From: Pseudanabaena sp. lw0831
GTDB lineage: Bacteria > Cyanobacteriota > Cyanobacteriia > Pseudanabaenales > Pseudanabaenaceae
NCBI RefSeq assembly: GCF_016584665.1
Contig: NZ_BBJB01000006.1
Coordinates: 20,419-84,418 of the forward strand
Direction of reading: 5' to 3'
Length of the DNA: 64,000 nucleotides
Within the stretch, counting starts at the first letter, position 1; each line of letters begins with the position of its first letter. Made by a program: the position numbers and the translations under genes. The notes beneath the pieces are model-generated. The model ran no database searches and was not told the DNA's origin. It saw only the letters and a list, made by a program, of their open reading frames with translations. Below, piece after piece: positions 45,528-54,912 of the stretch.

Positions 45528-45950
45528 ATGTCAAATCCTAAGCGATTTCCTTTTATTGAACGGAGGAATCCAAAAGGAGAAGCAAATGTTTTTCCTTGTG
45601 TACCGATCGCTTTGAGTTATGGCGATCGCACTTCAGAAATTTTTGGTCTGTTGGATACGGGTTCGAGTCTGAATGTATTACCCTATGACGTTGGGTTAGA
45701 GTTGGGAGCAGTTTGGGAAGAGCAGAGTCTTTCAATTCCGTTATCAGGTAATCTTGCGCCTGTGGAAGCAAGAGGCTTGGCTGTTATGGGACAAGTTAGC
45801 GATTTTCCGCCGACTCTTTTGGCTTTTGCTTGGGTCAAATCTAACGATCCGCCGCTTATTTTAGGGCAGTTAAACTTTTTCTTGGAGTTTGATGTTTGTT
45901 TTTATCGATCGCAGTTGGCGTTTGATATATGTCCTAAATTAAGAATATGA
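45528..45950 (+). CDS. Retropepsin-like aspartic protease-fold protein
   Basis: The 140-residue protein has the aspartic protease active-site motif LLDTGSSLNVLP (Asp43) and a following hydrophobic-hydrophobic-Gly region (ILGQLNFFLEFDVCF). It is one domain, as in retroviral proteases that act as dimers. Similar stand-alone genes occur in cyanobacteria with a small helical partner directly upstream, as here. It is convergent with hsdS, 12 bp apart. Proteolytic activity is inferred only from the motif. Confidence 0.8.
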   Translation: MSNPKRFPFIERRNPKGEANVFPCVPIALSYGDRTSEIFGLLDTGSSLNVLPYDVGLELGAVWEEQSLSIPLSGNLAPVEARGLAVMGQVSDFPPTLLAFAWVKSNDPPLILGQLNFFLEFDVCFYRSQLAFDICPKLRI

Positions 45951-45962
45951 ATTGCTGAAATT

Positions 45963-47480
45963 CTATTCAAAGGCTTCTCGGAGGACGGTTTGCATGAGGT
46001 TTTCGGCGAGTTGTTTGCGGTGTTTGATTTGTTGTTCTAGTTGGTCGATGATGTTCATTAATTTATCGACTTTTTCCATTATTGCTTTTTGTTCGGCAAG
46101 AGGAGGAAGGGGAAAAGGTTCACCCAGCAATTCACCACGAGTTATGTTATTCATTGATGTGCTTTTCTGGGTAGAGAGTGATATTCGATACTTTCTACTG
46201 GAATCAGATTTATTGTAAAGATTAAGAATCTCAGGTAAAACTAAATCACTTAGCTTTACACGAATAGTTTTGTCACTTAACAATAAATTTAAGCTTAAAG
46301 ATTCTACTAAACAACATAAACCAGCTAAACCTTTACTACCACTAGCACGACAGAAAATTAAATCTCCAATTTCAATTTTATATTTAATTTCTTCTGGTAC
46401 AGATTCTGAATAAAGTTTGTTTTCTGATTCAACGAAAATTCCAGAAGTAATTGCACTGGTTTTTATGATTCCCCAATCTCGATTACGAGTCTCACCATCT
46501 TTACATAAAAAGCTTTTTCCCGCTTCTGCTATTTTTACAACTTCTTCCAAACGACACCAAACCCAATTATCAGGAATAGAAAATGGAATTTCATCGATCG
46601 CTATTTCAGCGAGAGGGTTTTCTTTTTTGAGTTTGCCATCAGCGATCGCCTGTTGTTTTTCGGCTTTGATTTTGGCGAGGAGGGCGGCGGCATCGGTGTC
46701 TGGATTTCCCTTTTGCATTGGGCTTTGGGTGCGCCATTCTGCAGTGAGATGACCTGCGATCGCCTCCTGCAAAATCGCCTGTTTCAACTTAGAAATTATG
46801 TCTGATTGCTTTTCTTGCTCAGACGAAAAATCAAAAATTTTTAAAGTTGTTTCTTGGAGTTTTAAGATTTTTGCTTCTACTGATTGAGAGAAATATATTT
46901 TTGTTTTTAATTTTCCATTCTTTAAGTCATTGATAAATTCAATTATATTAAATTGAGTTTCTATGTCAGGAATAGGAAAATTCATTTCCTCAACTTGTTT
47001 AGAACTAACATTTGGTTGTGCTCCTCCCCATGCTAGTTTCTTCACATTGTCCTGAACCCCACGAGCTACCCAGTAAACATATTCATTAGCTATCTTACTT
47101 GTGTCTAATACTTGAAATTTTGCAACTCTTTGATTGAGATATAATTTCCCTAGTCCACTTTGAACAATAGCTAATTTACCAATAGTTCCACCAGTCAGAG
47201 CAATTATGATATCTCCAGAGTTTAGTTCATATCTTTCAAATTCTTCCGACTCATTGTAGCAAATAGCTTTTTTTAAAACAATTTTTTCATTTTGAAAATC
47301 AGAGATTCTGATAATCGGAATACCAGTTTTTTGATATTCAGAGCTTTTAAAAGCATATCCTCCGAGAAGTTTTACATATTTCTTTAATGGGGTTGATTCA
47401 AATTGAATTGATAACGAGGCATTTATTATCAATAAATATGCTGGAATATTATTAAAAAAAACTTTCTCCCAATTATCCAT
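45963..47480 (-). CDS. hsdS: Type I restriction-modification specificity subunit HsdS
   Basis: HsdS carries the two target recognition domains that set the DNA sequence recognised by the type I enzyme. The protein of about 505 residues has TRD1 (about 1-190, with KYVKLLGGYAFKSSEYQ and GGAQPNVSSKQVEEMNFPIP), a central conserved helix (ILQEAIAGHLTAEWR), TRD2 (about 300-470), and a C-terminal helix (LPPLAEQKAIMEKVDKL). The start ATG overlaps the hsdM stop by 8 bp; another ATG lies 9 bp upstream. TRD regions are AT-rich compared with the conserved parts, as usual for exchanged TRDs. Confidence 0.93.
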   Translation of the reverse strand: MDNWEKVFFNNIPAYLLIINASLSIQFESTPLKKYVKLLGGYAFKSSEYQKTGIPIIRISDFQNEKIVLKKAICYNESEEFERYELNSGDIIIALTGGTIGKLAIVQSGLGKLYLNQRVAKFQVLDTSKIANEYVYWVARGVQDNVKKLAWGGAQPNVSSKQVEEMNFPIPDIETQFNIIEFINDLKNGKLKTKIYFSQSVEAKILKLQETTLKIFDFSSEQEKQSDIISKLKQAILQEAIAGHLTAEWRTQSPMQKGNPDTDAAALLAKIKAEKQQAIADGKLKKENPLAEIAIDEIPFSIPDNWVWCRLEEVVKIAEAGKSFLCKDGETRNRDWGIIKTSAITSGIFVESENKLYSESVPEEIKYKIEIGDLIFCRASGSKGLAGLCCLVESLSLNLLLSDKTIRVKLSDLVLPEILNLYNKSDSSRKYRISLSTQKSTSMNNITRGELLGEPFPLPPLAEQKAIMEKVDKLMNIIDQLEQQIKHRKQLAENLMQTVLREAFE

Positions 47481-48912
47481 GATGTACACGATCCATTACA
47501 AAATTTAAAAGTTCATCACTCGCTTTGAGAGAATCATGCAACATTCCCAACAACTCAACAGAACTATAACCCCGTTCCACTTCCATAACATGAGGATTTT
47601 TCACATCTAGATTAAATCCATTCTTCTCCAAATCCGCAAAACTCACCCGCCAAGCCTGCTCACCCTCCTCACGCCTTCCCCACCAATCACGCAACGACTG
47701 AAACTCACCCTTCACAATCGGCTTCGTCTTAGAATACGCCTTCACCCCATCAGGCAAACGATGCTCCCAATACCAAATATCCTCAGTCCGCTTACCCTTC
47801 GTAAAGAACAACAAATTAGTCGCCACCGAAGCATAAGGCTGAAACACAGAATTTGGTAAACGCACAATCGTATGTAGATTACAAGACTCCAACAAATGCT
47901 GACGAATCCTCGCCTTCACCCCATCACCCGTTAGAGAGCCATCAGGCAACACGATCGCCGCACGACCGCGATCGCGCAAATAGCGCACCATCAACAACAA
48001 AAACAAATCCGCACTCTCCGTAGTCCGATAACTCAACGGAAAATTATCCTGCACCCCATCCGTCACCGAAGCCCCAAATGGCGGATTAGCAAGGATCACA
48101 TCCACCCGATCCGCCTCAGTAATACTCGTATATTCCCGATTCAGACTATCCGTATACTCAATATTCGGAACCTCAATCTCATGCAAAAACAAATTCGTCA
48201 CCGCCAACATAAACGGCAACGGCTTAAACTCCATCCCCCTAATCGTCTGCTCCAAGGTTTCCAGATCCTTCACCTGATCGATACCCTGCGATCGCAAATG
48301 ATTAATCGCACAGGTCAAAAAACCACCCGTCCCACAAGCAGGATCGAGAACCTTCTCACCCAACTGCGGATTCACCATCTCCGTCATAAACTCCGTCAGC
48401 GCACGCGGCGTATAAAACTCCCCATAAGCCCCAGCCGATTGCAGTTCTTGCAAAATAGTCTCATAAATATCCCCAAATAAATGCCGATCTTCCGAATTCT
48501 CAAAATCAATCTCATTCAGACTATTCAACACCTGCCGAATAATCGTCCCATTTTTCATGTAATTATTCGTACCCTCAAAAATCTCCCGCACAATCCGCGC
48601 CCTCTGATTGCCCGTACTCAGATCGAGATTTCTTAAAGTCGGAAATAAATCCTGATCGATAAATTTCTGCAATGCGTCCCCTGTCATCCCCTCTTTATCC
48701 GCCGCCCAACTAGCCCAACGCAAAGGCTCAGGAACCACCGACACAAAATCATCCTTGAGTAGCTCTAATTCGCGATCGCTAGCATCAAGGATTTTCAAGA
48801 ACAACAACCAGCCTAACTGCTCAATGCGTTGACCATCCCCCGACACACCCGCATCTTTCCGCATAAAATTACGCAGAGATTTAATATTACCGCCGACATT
48901 TTTCATAGTCAT
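47473..48912 (-). CDS. hsdM: Type I restriction-modification N6-adenine methyltransferase HsdM
   Basis: HsdM methylates adenine within the target site using SAM. The 479-residue protein has an N-terminal HsdM helical domain (RNFMRKDAGVSGDGQRIEQL), the SAM motif VLDPACGTGGFL at 188-199 and the catalytic motif NPPFG at 276-280. Length fits the shorter HsdM group. It overlaps hsdS and is preceded by two small genes and hsdR, all leftward. Confidence 0.95.
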   Translation of the reverse strand: MTMKNVGGNIKSLRNFMRKDAGVSGDGQRIEQLGWLLFLKILDASDRELELLKDDFVSVVPEPLRWASWAADKEGMTGDALQKFIDQDLFPTLRNLDLSTGNQRARIVREIFEGTNNYMKNGTIIRQVLNSLNEIDFENSEDRHLFGDIYETILQELQSAGAYGEFYTPRALTEFMTEMVNPQLGEKVLDPACGTGGFLTCAINHLRSQGIDQVKDLETLEQTIRGMEFKPLPFMLAVTNLFLHEIEVPNIEYTDSLNREYTSITEADRVDVILANPPFGASVTDGVQDNFPLSYRTTESADLFLLLMVRYLRDRGRAAIVLPDGSLTGDGVKARIRQHLLESCNLHTIVRLPNSVFQPYASVATNLLFFTKGKRTEDIWYWEHRLPDGVKAYSKTKPIVKGEFQSLRDWWGRREEGEQAWRVSFADLEKNGFNLDVKNPHVMEVERGYSSVELLGMLHDSLKASDELLNFVMDRVHHG

Positions 48913-48952
48913 TTGATCGCACTGCTGGATTAATCACTTTACGGTAAAAGCG

Positions 48953-49210
48953 CTACTCTTTGCATGACCAAACTGATTTAGCTGTAATTTCTGCTTCCAA
49001 AATTTCTTCGGACTCTATCGCCAAATTGGGAGAACCCGCTAATAAGCCAACCAAAGGATCTTGAGAAACATCTTTTTGTATAGTTGACGATAAATTTTGT
49101 GCAGATACCAAATAGCGTTTTTTCAGAATTTGGACAAAATCAAATAATAGCCCCTGAGCTTCATTGGGCAAACTATCAATATCTTGGTGTAACTGTTGTA
49201 CCTGTTGCAT
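48953..49210 (-). CDS. Small antitoxin-like protein (DUF2281-like) within hsd locus
   Basis: The 85-residue protein begins QQVQQLHQDIDSLPNEAQGL and has a helix-rich N-terminus and a tail with DPLVGLLAGSPNLAIESEEI. This pattern fits DUF2281-type antitoxin-like proteins of cyanobacteria. No toxin gene is adjacent. It lies between hsdM and a hypothetical gene, on the same strand. Confidence 0.6.
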   Translation of the reverse strand: MQQVQQLHQDIDSLPNEAQGLLFDFVQILKKRYLVSAQNLSSTIQKDVSQDPLVGLLAGSPNLAIESEEILEAEITAKSVWSCKE

Positions 49211-49246
49211 GACCTAATTCCTCCAAAGTTATTTGATTAACTCCAA

Positions 49247-49810
49247 TTATCGTTCATAAATAGATTTACAAGACCAAAAATAACCAGGACCCACCGCCAA
49301 AACCTGCTCAGTTGGCATAAATAGCTCCCAATGAGCAAGCCCTGAATCATCATCTAAATCGGGATCTAAAATTAACTGATAATCATCCTCAAAACTCAAA
49401 GTTAACCGAATCGTATCCGCTTCAATCGTCAGATCGAGTAATTTCTTCTGCTCTAATTGCTTGACAATTTCCTTAGCGATCGCAGTCTGTTCATCCGTAT
49501 CCGCTTCCGCAGTCACCACCAAAATCTGCCCCTGATGCTTCACCGTCCAAGGTGTAGCTCTCGCCCCAAAACGCCAACTACCCTTTAGTAAATGCGCTAA
49601 TTTAGGATGATCATAAGGAGTCATTTCACCAAAATGTAAATCTAACTCATCACCATAGCTAAACGAAACTTTATGGCAAGTTTCACCGATCATCGGCTGG
49701 GTAATAACAGGAATAATTTTTTCAATACTTGGCTTATTTATAGCTGGTGGTGACATATCAAATTCTTTAGCGATCGCATCAATTTGTTTAAGATCCCTTT
49801 TCTTATCCAT
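49247..49810 (-). CDS. Hypothetical protein in the hsd operon
   Basis: From the ATG at 49810 the protein is about 187 residues: DKKRDLKQIDAIAKEFDMSP, then a middle with HKVSFSYGDELDLHFGEMTP and WRFGARATPWTVKHQGQILV, and a C-terminal part FEDDYQLILDPDLDDDSG, ending near FWSCKSIYER. It looks like a compact alpha/beta domain without membrane segments or known motif. Nineteen further upstream codons come from a palindromic repeat, so the internal ATG is chosen. Its place between hsdR and hsdM suggests an accessory role; unknown. Confidence 0.65.
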   Translation of the reverse strand: MDKKRDLKQIDAIAKEFDMSPPAINKPSIEKIIPVITQPMIGETCHKVSFSYGDELDLHFGEMTPYDHPKLAHLLKGSWRFGARATPWTVKHQGQILVVTAEADTDEQTAIAKEIVKQLEQKKLLDLTIEADTIRLTLSFEDDYQLILDPDLDDDSGLAHWELFMPTEQVLAVGPGYFWSCKSIYER

Positions 49811-49825
49811 TATCACATGAACATA

Positions 49826-49863
49826 TTTTTGTAAGGGCAATTCATGAATTGCCCTTACAAAAA
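49826..49863. repeat. 38-bp perfect palindrome with GGGCAATTC core
   Basis: TTTTTGTAAGGGCAATTC pairs exactly with 49846-49863. A variant lies at 52351-52379, so the two bracket hsdR. GGGCAATTCATGAATTGCCC is a dispersed palindrome in cyanobacteria. Confidence 0.9.
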
Positions 49864-49875
49864 GCATAAATCAAA

Positions 49876-52284
49876 TTAAGCGGCTTGATACAACTCAGTC
49901 TTCAATTCTCGTAAAACCTCAATATATCGAGACTTACCACCAAATAAATCGATAATCTGTTTCGGTGCGCCATATTTCTTAAAGGATTCTAACTTTAAAA
50001 CCGAAAGCTCCTCAATATTCTCAATCCCATCCGTCGCATACTTCTCTAACAAAGTATCTAAAACCGATCGCACCGCTACCCCATACTTAGCAAAACAATT
50101 ACGCTTACGCACATTATCCGCCCGTTCCTTGCGCGTCAAAGGCGGCTGTCCCCAAGCCACATAACAAATCAAATCAAACAGATCCAAATCCTTCTGAATA
50201 GATTTTTGTAAATCCTCCAAGACAATTCCCTGATCTGATAATTCCGCAATCAAAGCACTCTTCTTATCCGCATCATCCCAGCTACTCAAGAAATCATCCA
50301 AACTGCTAAATTTTCGCAGCAAATTCTGTTTGGTATAGTCCTTTAAGCTTGCCGTCACCAAGTCCCCATTGTCGTTTAAATACTGAATTCTCTCATTGAG
50401 AATTTCCACATTCACACCCGTAATATAGACCTTATCACGGTGTTCAGAAACCACAGCCCCACCACTAATAATCGTTGGTGTATATGGCACAGCTTGAGCA
50501 TCCGTCCCAAAATTCAAAACCTCACCCGTTGCTTGATCGATAACTCTATCCGTAGGATTTCCGCTAATATCCTCATCCGTAAACGCCACACCCTCACGCA
50601 CCTCCTTAATCATCACAGGATCGCCATCAAAACTGCGATCGCTAAATTGATCAGTCACATTCCGAAAATCCATAATCGTAAAATAGCGTTTATCAAACTG
50701 CTCATTAATCCTTGTCCCCCGCCCAATAATCTGCTTAAACTCAGTCGTTGACTGGATATTAGAATCCAACACAATTAGCTTGCAAGTCTGAGCATCCACA
50801 CCAGTCGTCATCAATTTAGAAGTCGTGGCAATTACTGGATAACGTTCTTCTGGATTGATGAAATTATCCAATTCCAACTTGCCCAGCTTATCCTCACCCG
50901 TAATTCGCATCACATATTTATAGTTCTCTCGCACCAGATCGCCTGCTTCATTAGAAATAGCCTGACGCATTCTCTCCGCATGTTCCGTATCCACACAAAA
51001 AACAATCGTCTTCGCATAAACATCCGTCTTTCGCAAATATTCCATCACCCTCTTCGCCACCGCCTTTGTGCGATCGTCAATCACCAAATTACGATCAAAA
51101 TCCTTGAGGTTATACAAGCGATCGTCAATAAAGTTACCAGACTTATCGCGCTTACCCACCTCTGGACGATATCCCTCCAAATCCACATTTAAACCAACCC
51201 GAATCACCTTGTAAGGAGCTAGAAAACCATCATCAATCCCCTGCTTCAGCGAATAGGTATAGATCGGATCGCCAAAATACTCAATATTAGAAATCTCTTT
51301 CGTTTCCTTGGGCGTAGCCGTCAAACCCACATGGGTAGCTGAACTGAAATATTCTAAAATCTCTCGCCATTTACTATCTTCCGCAGCACTACCACGATGA
51401 CATTCATCAATCACGATCAAATCAAAAAAGTCGGGACTAAACTCACGATAAGCATCCAAAATATCATCTTCATAATTGACTAAACCCTGATACAGAGCCA
51501 AATAAATCTCAAAGGCAGTATCAATATTCTTGTTTTTAATCACCGTCATTTTGTTTTTAAAATGCTTAAAATCACCGCGCTTAGTCTGACTGATGAGCGA
51601 AGTGCGATCGGCTAAAAACAAAATTCGTTTCTTAGCGCCATTTTTCCATAACCGATGAATAATTTGAAAAGCGGTGTAAGTTTTGCCCGAACCCGTCGCC
51701 ATCACCAGCAATAAACGATCCTGTCCCTTAGCGATCGCCTCCACCGTGCGATTAATCGCAATCTGCTGATAATAGCGAGGTTGCCGCCCTTTGGAATCAA
51801 AGAAATAATCAAAACTTGCAATCTGTTCCGCTTCAGGCGTTTCAATTCCCTTAAACTTCTTGTACTTCTGCCAAAGCTCGTCAGGACTGGGAAAATTATC
51901 CAGACTCAACTCTCGTTCAATTACTTCTGCAAAGCCAGATTTATCATGCTCCAAAAATCCATCACCATTCGAGCTAATTGCCACAGGCAAATCTAAAATA
52001 TCGGCATAGTCCAAAGCCTGCTGCATCCCTGCGCCAACAGGAAACGTATTTTTCTTGGCTTCGATTATAGCGATCGGGATATTCGGCTTGTAATACAACA
52101 CATAATCCGCCTTTTTTGCCTCACCTCGTTTCGTCTTTTCCCCCTGCACATAAATCCGACCATCCGTAAAATAGACCTGTTCGCGCACTTGCCTACGAAT
52201 ATCCCACCCCGCAAGCAACAAAGCAGGCAAAATATATTGCGTACAAATATCCTGTTCTGAAAGATCCTGTTTATCGGTCATCAA
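49876..52284 (-). CDS. hsdR: Type I restriction endonuclease subunit HsdR
   Basis: HsdR is the motor and nuclease subunit of the type I enzyme. The 802-residue protein has an N-terminal PD-(D/E)XK nuclease (Asp60, then Glu75 and Lys77 in IAIIEAKKN), Walker A ATGSGKTYTAF with Lys201, the helicase motif II DECH at 293-296, and motif VI QIIGRGTRIN near 545. Size and layout fit the EcoAI-like or type IB group. It begins the leftward hsd locus. Confidence 0.95.
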   Translation of the reverse strand: MMTDKQDLSEQDICTQYILPALLLAGWDIRRQVREQVYFTDGRIYVQGEKTKRGEAKKADYVLYYKPNIPIAIIEAKKNTFPVGAGMQQALDYADILDLPVAISSNGDGFLEHDKSGFAEVIERELSLDNFPSPDELWQKYKKFKGIETPEAEQIASFDYFFDSKGRQPRYYQQIAINRTVEAIAKGQDRLLLVMATGSGKTYTAFQIIHRLWKNGAKKRILFLADRTSLISQTKRGDFKHFKNKMTVIKNKNIDTAFEIYLALYQGLVNYEDDILDAYREFSPDFFDLIVIDECHRGSAAEDSKWREILEYFSSATHVGLTATPKETKEISNIEYFGDPIYTYSLKQGIDDGFLAPYKVIRVGLNVDLEGYRPEVGKRDKSGNFIDDRLYNLKDFDRNLVIDDRTKAVAKRVMEYLRKTDVYAKTIVFCVDTEHAERMRQAISNEAGDLVRENYKYVMRITGEDKLGKLELDNFINPEERYPVIATTSKLMTTGVDAQTCKLIVLDSNIQSTTEFKQIIGRGTRINEQFDKRYFTIMDFRNVTDQFSDRSFDGDPVMIKEVREGVAFTDEDISGNPTDRVIDQATGEVLNFGTDAQAVPYTPTIISGGAVVSEHRDKVYITGVNVEILNERIQYLNDNGDLVTASLKDYTKQNLLRKFSSLDDFLSSWDDADKKSALIAELSDQGIVLEDLQKSIQKDLDLFDLICYVAWGQPPLTRKERADNVRKRNCFAKYGVAVRSVLDTLLEKYATDGIENIEELSVLKLESFKKYGAPKQIIDLFGGKSRYIEVLRELKTELYQAA

Positions 52285-52350
52285 TAAATCAACCTATATT
52301 TTTTGGAAATCTTTCATTAATTATAATAGGACTTACACAAAAAACGAAAT

Positions 52351-52379
52351 GCAAGGGCAATTCATGAATTACCCTTACG
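52351..52379. repeat. GGGCAATTC-type palindrome upstream of hsdR
   Basis: GCAAGGGCAATTC pairs with GAATTACCCTTAC with minor mismatch. Sister copy at 49826-49863. Confidence 0.8.
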
Positions 52380-52447
52380 ATGGAATATTGATTGTCTCGA
52401 CGAAAGCTGCTTTATCAAAAGCCTTATAAATTGGTTCTTTTGACAAA

Positions 52448-53839
52448 CTAGTTGATGAATTTCTTCAAGGTGTCAAGAGTCATTTTATAAGGCGGATAGC
52501 GCCACTTGAGATCGAAGCGGAAAGAATTTTTGAGTACACTCTTACGATGGGAGAAAGTATCAAAACTTGCCTTGCCGTGATAGTTCCCCATACCACTATG
52601 CCCGACACCACCAAAGGGAAGTTCTGGATTGCTTAAGTGCAGGATCATGTCGTTGAAACAACCTCCACCGTAGGAAATCTCTTGGAGAATGCGCTCTTGA
52701 TTTTGTTTATTGCTGGAGAAGAAATATAGGGCTAGAGGTTTAGGTTGAGCATTGACAAAAGCGATCGCATCTGAAAGTTGGTCATATTCCAAAATCGGCA
52801 AAATTGGACCAAAGATTTCCTCTGCCATAATTTTCGAGTTAGGTGAAACTTGATCGATGAGGGTGGGCGCAATAAAGCGATCGCTTTTATCGCTGTTTCC
52901 ACCAATTAGCACTTTGCCTTCATTGAGCAAACTGATGAGACGATCAAATTGGTGATCGTTGACAATACGGGCAAAATCTGGGCTTTGTTGAGGATTTTCA
53001 CCGAAGAAGGTCTTGACATGGGTGACTAACTTCTCTATTAGTACAGTCTTAATATTTTTCTGAACCAATAGATAATCAGGAGCAACACATGTCTGTCCAG
53101 CATTATAGAACTTACCCCAGATAATCCGCTTCGCAGTAATTTCTAAATTACAGGTTTCATCGACAATGCAGGGGCTTTTGCCACCGAGTTCTAGGGTGAC
53201 AGGAGTTAGATGCTTTGCCGCAGCCTCCATGACGATTTTACCGATCGCAGTTCCACCAGTAAAGAAGATATGGTCAAATTTTTCGGCAAGTAAAGCTTGA
53301 TTCGTCTCGATACCACCTTCAATCGCAGTGATAAAATTGGGATCGAAGTTGTTGTTAATGATTTTAGCGATCGCATTGGAAGTATGAGGCGTATGCTCTG
53401 AAGGCTTAAGTATCGAACAATTGCCTGCGGCGATCGCCCCAATTAAAGGTTGGATTGTCAGGGCAAAAGGATAGTTCCAAGGTGCAACGATCAACACTAC
53501 GCCTAAGGGTTCAGTATAGATATAACTAGAACTAGGAAATAAATTTATAGGAGTTCCCACTTTTTGGGGCTTCATCCAAGCTTTAAGATTTTTGAGAACA
53601 AATTTAATTTCTGAGAGGGTAACTAAAATTTCACTACCAAAAGCCTCGATCGCAGGTTTACGTAGATCGGCATAAACAGCATCAAGAATTAGCTGTTCAT
53701 TGTCTTTAATCAGTTGTGAAAGTTTATTGAGTTGAGCAACCCGAAAATTATAGTCCTTGGTTTTACCAGTGGCAAAAAAAGCACGTTGATTGGCGATCGC
53801 GACTTGGATATCAAGACTACTAGCAGGTATGGTGACCAT
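52448..53839 (-). CDS. Aldehyde dehydrogenase, class 3-like
   Basis: The 463-residue enzyme oxidises aldehydes to acids with NAD(P)+. It has the cofactor and catalytic motifs APWNYPFALTIQPLIGAIAA, FFTGGTAIGK, ELGGKSPCIVDE with Glu217, and the nucleophile Cys251 in NAGQTCVAPDYLL. Class 3 type enzymes such as cyanobacterial AldE oxidise long-chain fatty aldehydes, so it may compete with ADO for aldehyde. The C-terminal tail is hydrophilic and lacks a clear anchor. A tandem heptamer abuts its start codon. Confidence 0.9.
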   Translation of the reverse strand: MVTIPASSLDIQVAIANQRAFFATGKTKDYNFRVAQLNKLSQLIKDNEQLILDAVYADLRKPAIEAFGSEILVTLSEIKFVLKNLKAWMKPQKVGTPINLFPSSSYIYTEPLGVVLIVAPWNYPFALTIQPLIGAIAAGNCSILKPSEHTPHTSNAIAKIINNNFDPNFITAIEGGIETNQALLAEKFDHIFFTGGTAIGKIVMEAAAKHLTPVTLELGGKSPCIVDETCNLEITAKRIIWGKFYNAGQTCVAPDYLLVQKNIKTVLIEKLVTHVKTFFGENPQQSPDFARIVNDHQFDRLISLLNEGKVLIGGNSDKSDRFIAPTLIDQVSPNSKIMAEEIFGPILPILEYDQLSDAIAFVNAQPKPLALYFFSSNKQNQERILQEISYGGGCFNDMILHLSNPELPFGGVGHSGMGNYHGKASFDTFSHRKSVLKNSFRFDLKWRYPPYKMTLDTLKKFIN

Positions 53840-53864
53840 AATTCGTAATTCGTAATTCGTAATT
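53840..53864. repeat. Tandem AATTCGT heptamers at the ALDH start codon
   Basis: The 7-mer AATTCGT occurs three times plus AATT directly upstream of the ALDH ATG, taking the place of a ribosome binding site. Confidence 0.85.
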
Positions 53865-53943
53865 TAGAAAACTGAGTTCTCCCTCAAGGTTAACTCATGT
53901 TAATTTTAAGCGATAGCAAAAGCTTATACATACTGCAAAAACT

Positions 53944-54741
53944 ATGGCAATCTTTGGTGGCATCCTGATCGTAATCGGTATCATTCTGTTTTTTGTCCAA
54001 AAGAATTACAGTACGAAACTACAAAGTATTAGGCTAGCAACAGCCTCAACAGTTGCGGAGTTGCAACGTATTGCTAGTGAAATTGCGGGAGAGATTGGTA
54101 GTGGAAATTTACGAGAATATGTGAAGGTGCGCGGTATTATTCGTAGCGATCGCCCTTTAATTTCGGAGCTTAAGCAAGAACCCTGTGTGCATTACACCAT
54201 GAAAGTGGTCAGGGAATATGAGGAGCAGCAGACAACTCGCGATAGTGAAAACAAAACCCGCACCGAAACTCGTCGGGGTTCAGAAACCGTGTCAAGTAAT
54301 AGTCAAGCAATTCCATTTACTTTGCGAGATAATTCTGGCGAACTTGTGGTTAATCCTGATGGTGGCAATATTGATACTGTGCAAGTATTAAATGAGTTTC
54401 GACAAGAGAATTCAAGCGGTTCTTCAATATCTTTTGGCGGGTTTAATTTATTGCTCGGTGCGGGTATGGATGGTAGACGCACGATTGGTTATCGTTATAC
54501 GGAGTCGATCTTGCCCTGCGATCGCGAAGTGTTAGTAATTGGTACAGCGGCCGATGAGGGTGGTCAAGTCACTCTCCGCAAGCCGATCCAAGCTGACAAA
54601 AAGTTTATTATTTCCCTCAAGAGTGAAGAGGAACTTGCCAAGTCTACGGCAAATGCTGCCAAATGGTATTTATATGGCATGGTTGCTTGCTTAGTGATCG
54701 GGGCAATTTTATTGGTTTTGGGATTAATTTTAAAAAAATAA
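53944..54741 (+). CDS. GIDE-domain membrane protein
   Basis: The 265-residue protein has an N-terminal membrane segment (about 2-18) and a C-terminal one (about 242-262) around a soluble domain. Visible pieces are YVKVRGIIRSDRPLISELKQ, EPCVHYTMKVVREYEEQ and TIGYRYTESILPCDREVLVI, matching the GIDE domain (E3 ligase MULAN-type, without RING). These prokaryotic proteins have no known function. A run of charged residues near 98-115 is a loop. Confidence 0.8.
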   Translation: MAIFGGILIVIGIILFFVQKNYSTKLQSIRLATASTVAELQRIASEIAGEIGSGNLREYVKVRGIIRSDRPLISELKQEPCVHYTMKVVREYEEQQTTRDSENKTRTETRRGSETVSSNSQAIPFTLRDNSGELVVNPDGGNIDTVQVLNEFRQENSSGSSISFGGFNLLLGAGMDGRRTIGYRYTESILPCDREVLVIGTAADEGGQVTLRKPIQADKKFIISLKSEEELAKSTANAAKWYLYGMVACLVIGAILLVLGLILKK

Positions 54742-54760
54742 ACATTACAGAACTTTACAT

Positions 54761-54815
54761 CCCTTGCCAAGAAATGAATTCGGATCAAAGCCCTGAATTC
54801 ATCTCTCGGTAAGGG
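54761..54815. repeat. Imperfect long hairpin after the GIDE gene
   Basis: CCCTTGCCAAGAAATGAATTC pairs with 54795-54815 with a few G-T or mismatched positions, around a 13-nt loop; probably the terminator. Confidence 0.6.
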
Positions 54816-54912
54816 ACTTGTTAGATTTCTACAAAATATTTAGACTCATTGCTGACAACTGTAACTACAGTGGGTAGGCTGTTTTAACAAAACTCATGTC
54901 ATAGGCGCAGAA

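Noticed and set aside
49811..49867. N-terminal extension of the hypothetical hsd gene
   Set aside because: The extra codons are a palindromic repeat; an ATG at 49810 fits better.
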